Positions 5,295-7,652 of a stretch of DNA of 7,652 bases are shown one piece after another. The notes beneath the pieces are model-generated. The model was not told the DNA's origin. It saw nothing but the letters and a program-made list of their open reading frames with translations, and did not search any database. The DNA is from JAWXBT01 sp964523015. Lineage in GTDB: Bacteria; Bdellovibrionota_C; UBA2361; J135. The DNA lies in assembly GCA_964523015.1 (NCBI GenBank), contig CAZFXN010000079.1, positions 1 through 7,652 on the forward strand, in the 5' to 3' direction. The position numbers and the translations under genes were made by a program. Position 1 is the stretch's first letter; the number at the start of each line of letters is the position of its first letter.

Positions 5295-6053
5295 ATGAGT
5301 CACAGCCTATCATCACCATTCTTCCGAACAATTCAGGCCCTGTGCCTGGTCATCTTTCTCTCATTTATTTCAACCGCCGCTGCAACAACTGGAGTTCAAA
5401 TTTCAACCACGAATCTTTATTGTGATGTGAACACAATTGGCCCTTACATAATCTTAGTTAAAGATGATGGCACGTTAGATTATTTTTCGATTGAGGATAC
5501 TTTAAACGCTGTTTTCACGAAAATTTCCGGTATTAACAAAAAAATATCCGTGGCTAAAAAAGCAATTTCAAAGAAAAAGCAGGTAGCCAAAAATAATAAG
5601 AAGTTAAAGAAATTCAAAGCCATAAAAACTTATTGGATCGATGTAATACTTGAAGTAAACGGCTGCGCGCTAGTCCCACCTTTATACTCTCCACCTCCGC
5701 CATCATTTTTCGGCACAATTCCAATCTCTAGTTACTATCTACTAGATGGTGGATTAATCATCGCCGATGACGGACAGTACCTTGGTGTATTCTCTTCAAA
5801 CCAATTTATCTATGAGTCTATAGCCAATGAATTTGGAACATACGGCAGCGACTTCGGCTACACCTCAATATTCAATGATTTTAGCACGTATGGCAGCGAC
5901 TTTTCCTACTTGTCACCCTGGAATGAATTTTCTTTCAATCCACCCATTATATACCTGGGCAATACCGGAGTTGCTTATCTAACAACAAACGAATTCAACA
6001 CACCGCGCGTAGACCCCTATGATCTCCTATTTTGGTTGAATAGGGATCGGTAA
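5295..6053 (+). CDS. Secreted protein with three 16-residue NEF..YGSDF repeats, function unknown
   Basis: A 252-residue protein starting at ATG 5295 (an upstream in-frame ATG at 5259 has no ribosome-binding site and would spoil the signal peptide). Residues 1-30 form a Sec signal peptide with a hydrophobic core (IQALCLVIFLSFIS) and a likely cleavage near STAAA. A lysine-rich segment follows (residues ~76-111, with KKAISKKKQ and NNKKLKKFK), then a proline stretch (PPPPS, 133-137). The C-terminal ~80 residues hold ANEFGTYGSDFGYTSI, FNDFSTYGSDFSYLSP and WNEF..., then NPPIIYLGNTGVAYLTTNEF and a final LLFWLN. I recall this N-E-[FY]-x-x-YGS pattern followed by NPP and LT.N in uncharacterised exported bacterial proteins, but know no function. 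It ends in tandem stops, eight bases from the convergent lipoprotein gene. A periplasmic or surface location is inferred from the signal peptide. Confidence 0.82.
   Translation: MSHSLSSPFFRTIQALCLVIFLSFISTAAATTGVQISTTNLYCDVNTIGPYIILVKDDGTLDYFSIEDTLNAVFTKISGINKKISVAKKAISKKKQVAKNNKKLKKFKAIKTYWIDVILEVNGCALVPPLYSPPPPSFFGTIPISSYYLLDGGLIIADDGQYLGVFSSNQFIYESIANEFGTYGSDFGYTSIFNDFSTYGSDFSYLSPWNEFSFNPPIIYLGNTGVAYLTTNEFNTPRVDPYDLLFWLNRDR
5826..5939 (+). repeat. 48-base tandem repeats in the secreted protein gene
   Basis: Three units begin with AATGA at 5826, 5874 and 5922, a spacing of exactly 48 bases (16 codons). The first two share ACATACGGCAGCGACTTC/ACGTATGGCAGCGACTTT; the third is cut short after NEFSF. 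Substitutions between units are partly silent, so the duplication is old and the protein sequence has been kept. Confidence 0.75.
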
Positions 6054-6061
6054 TAGATGAA

Positions 6062-6952
6062 CTAATTACACCTACATGTTGGGCTTGGATTTCCATCATT
6101 ACACAAAACAGCACCAAAAATGCTGCAATGCTCATTGCCAAAGAGATCATGACTAATACCATCGTGATATGAACAACAGCCTCGAAAGTCTATTGAATCA
6201 AATAAATTATTATTATTTACCGGCTTATATGACGTAGTCGGCACGCCACCACCACCGCCTCCATGTTTTGCGGCCACAGCAATCGCGCCCCCAATAAGTG
6301 CAGCAACAACCACGGCGGTACCAATGTTGCTTAGCATCGTATCATTTTTATTAACATCATTCTGGTACGCTCTTTGTGCTTGCGCCACAGCCCTAGGCTG
6401 ACGGTCAACAGCAGGCAAGTCGACTTCTATCAGTTTTAACATTGACACGGACTCTTGATATCCGGTACGTGCTGACTCATAGATATTTTCAACACCAATA
6501 TCAAAAATCTTGTCCGCTTCCGCTTTTGCTTCCTTTTCTGTCTTGCCCTCCTTTTTTATTATCCGAAGAGAGGCCGAACGCGTCTTAGGATTGTTAAGTT
6601 CAAGATTTGTACCTAGACCGAATGCTACCTGATACATGCCCAACAAATGACGGGCTGGAATATGTCCATTCTGTGAAAGGTCAATAAACCCTCTTATGAG
6701 CTCGATGTTTTGATCAAGCTCAGCTTCAGTATAATCGCGAGTAAAATTTACATCCTCCATCTCATTAGTTAGTTGCTTCATTCGCTCTTGGTTCGCAGTA
6801 TAATAGTAGTGATTAATTTCGAATGGGTCAGCAGGGGCAACGTACTTTGGTGTTGAACACCCAACTAAGAGACTACAAATAATGAGAAGACATATGGGCA
6901 TGATCCCGCCAATTTGAATATCCAATGATCTTTGTTGCCAGGAATATATCAT
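6062..6952 (-). CDS. Lipoprotein with membrane-like helix, hexaglycine and six-cysteine tail, function unknown
   Basis: From ATG 6952 the protein has 296 residues. A type II signal peptide with Arg in its n-region leads to the lipobox LLVGC, with lipidated C32. The mature protein has a charged, partly helical middle (RIIKKEGKTEKEAKAEADK, then YESARTGYQESVSML). A hydrophobic stretch follows (GTAVVVAALIGGAIAVAA, ~211-228), then GGGGGG, an Asn-rich linker and a C-terminal domain with C259, C260, C276, C284, C293 and C295 (RGCCSYHDGIS, LCNDGNPSPTCRCN). I recall this CCS.H.G...C...G.v.CNDG..SPTC.C motif in other gammaproteobacterial exported proteins of unknown role. The start is uncertain: ATG 6901 gives 279 residues but no positive n-region charge, and a frame open to 7114 would bury the signal peptide. 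Two membrane anchors (lipid and helix) in one protein would be odd. A candidate promoter is TTGATT-N18-TAATAC at 7002-6973. Confidence 0.8.
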   Translation of the reverse strand: MIYSWQQRSLDIQIGGIMPICLLIICSLLVGCSTPKYVAPADPFEINHYYYTANQERMKQLTNEMEDVNFTRDYTEAELDQNIELIRGFIDLSQNGHIPARHLLGMYQVAFGLGTNLELNNPKTRSASLRIIKKEGKTEKEAKAEADKIFDIGVENIYESARTGYQESVSMLKLIEVDLPAVDRQPRAVAQAQRAYQNDVNKNDTMLSNIGTAVVVAALIGGAIAVAAKHGGGGGGVPTTSYKPVNNNNLFDSIDFRGCCSYHDGISHDLFGNEHCSIFGAVLCNDGNPSPTCRCN

Positions 6953-7030
6953 ATAAGTAATGCCTACCCGTGGTATTACTTTAAATAAGTTAGCAAAATC
7001 AAGGATTATTCGCTTCAATTTAACCATACC

Positions 7031-7047
7031 ACCCCAATTTTTGGGGT
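7031..7047. repeat. Short inverted repeat between divergent genes
   Basis: ACCCCAA-TTT-TTGGGGT is a perfect seven-base inverted repeat in the region between the leftward lipoprotein gene and the rightward McrB-like gene. It lies just upstream of the predicted rightward promoter. It could be an operator, but it has no second copy here. Confidence 0.35.
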
Positions 7048-7072
7048 TCCTCTTCGGCTTCTCCCACAATGC

Positions 7073-7102
7073 TTGATACTTAAAACTATAAAAGGTTATA
7101 AA
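7073..7102 (+). promoter_or_regulatory. Predicted promoter of the McrB-like gene
   Basis: TTGATA (7073-7078) and TATAAA (7097-7102) are 18 bases apart and match the sigma-70 consensus at four to five positions each. The start of transcription would fall about 25-30 bases before ATG 7138, with GGAG at 7122-7125 as a rather distant ribosome-binding site. Confidence 0.45.
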
Positions 7103-7137
7103 AGCTAGCCACATCTACATTGGAGAGCCTACACAAA

Positions 7138-7652
7138 ATGGAACTTGCCACACTATTTAAAGAGGTTTTTGATGTTTATTTCGACGCCGTTAAAGAGAAC
7201 CCAAAAGCAAGCAATCCGACAGTAAAAGAACTTCGAACAAAAATAGAAAACGAATTATCGCCGATTCTTCAAAAATACAATTTGCAGATTAGTGCTATCC
7301 GCGGCCAAGGTATACTTCGCGCAAAACCATTCATCTCCCTCCTTAGTGAAGGACAAAAAACAAGTCAAGGAATTTATCTAATTTATTTCTTCGACCCTGA
7401 TAACCGCCAAGTTGAATTCGGATTTGGCGATGCTGATCATAAGCCTCCTCCAGATGCTCTGGTTAAATCATTTGCAAAAAATTGTGATGAGATGCTTCGC
7501 AGAGTCGGTGTCATTCCTGACTCATATAATGACGTGCATTATCCCCGGCTAGTCTATCCCCTAAGTAACCTTGATAACAAAAAACTCGAATCAGATCTTA
7601 CAAAATTCTGTGATGTGTATCGGACTCTTTCAAATGAATTTCGACCACAGAT
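7138..7652 (+). CDS. N-terminal part of a probable McrB-type protein (DUF3578/MrcB_N-like domain), cut by the window edge
   Basis: 171 codons are visible, open to the end of the window. After a helical start (MELATLFKEVFDVYF) comes SAIRGQGILRAKPFISLL, then SQGIYLIYFFDPDNRQVEFG and the acidic GFGDADHKPPPDAL. This order (RGQG..., P.I..L, then a GIYLIYFF strand pair) resembles the MrcB_N (DUF3578) domain. That domain is usually followed by an AAA+ GTPase of the McrB type, which acts with an McrC nuclease partner to cut modified foreign DNA. The similarity is partial: the usual Trp residues of GxGnWa..PW are replaced. Walker motifs, if any, lie beyond the window. The setting beside toxin-antitoxin and abortive-infection genes fits a restriction role. 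It could also be a stand-alone DUF3578 protein. Confidence 0.5.
   Translation, partial: MELATLFKEVFDVYFDAVKENPKASNPTVKELRTKIENELSPILQKYNLQISAIRGQGILRAKPFISLLSEGQKTSQGIYLIYFFDPDNRQVEFGFGDADHKPPPDALVKSFAKNCDEMLRRVGVIPDSYNDVHYPRLVYPLSNLDNKKLESDLTKFCDVYRTLSNEFRPQ

Noticed and set aside
5243..5425. 60-codon plus-strand frame overlapping the signal-peptide region
   Set aside because: The overlapping frame from ATG 5295 has a clear signal peptide and ribosome-binding site; this one has neither.
1..7652. CRISPR array, tRNA or rRNA genes
   Set aside because: No regularly spaced direct repeats other than the coding 48-base units, and no cloverleaf or conserved rRNA stretches were seen.

Overview
The window looks like an accessory, defence-type region of a bacterial chromosome with moderate GC content. 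It is most likely a proteobacterium, perhaps gamma: the dinD and AbiE genes, the lipobox lipoprotein with a CC...C...C...CxC tail, and the secreted YGSDF-repeat protein all remind me of gammaproteobacterial genes. No rRNA, tRNA or housekeeping gene is present to fix the taxon, so this is inference.

Left part (1-1652, minus strand): a two-gene toxin-antitoxin operon. The promoter-proximal gene encodes an Xre helix-turn-helix plus an ImmA/IrrE-type zinc peptidase (HELGH). Its last ~45 residues resemble the free-standing small antitoxins that usually precede MazF/PemK toxins. The following gene encodes a MazF/PemK ribonuclease and overlaps the first by 20 bases. A near-palindrome covers the predicted promoter and suggests autoregulation. 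This fused regulator-peptidase-antitoxin is the most interesting object in the window.

Middle part (1653-5210): decayed genes. A dinD gene (minus strand) has lost its central third and is frameshifted. An AbiE pair (plus strand) keeps an intact AbiEi antitoxin/repressor, but the AbiEii nucleotidyltransferase toxin carries an in-frame TGA at codon 33. Directly after AbiEii lies an alarmone (ppGpp) hydrolase that has lost its N-terminus. In the same frame after its stop there is a cysteine-containing reading frame with no start codon. A strong hairpin closes this block. Two non-coding stretches flanking dinD hold motifs that resemble ends of small REP/Y1-transposase-type elements.

Right part (5211-7652): a secreted protein with three 16-residue repeats (plus strand) converges on a lipoprotein with a membrane-like helix, a six-glycine stretch and a six-cysteine tail (minus strand). 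Divergent from the lipoprotein is a gene cut by the window edge whose N-terminus resembles the DUF3578/MrcB_N domain of McrB-type restriction GTPases.

Taken together, the region has accumulated toxin-antitoxin, phage-defence and stress-signalling modules. The antitoxin/regulator genes and the MazF operon appear intact, while the AbiE toxin, dinD and the alarmone hydrolase are damaged.
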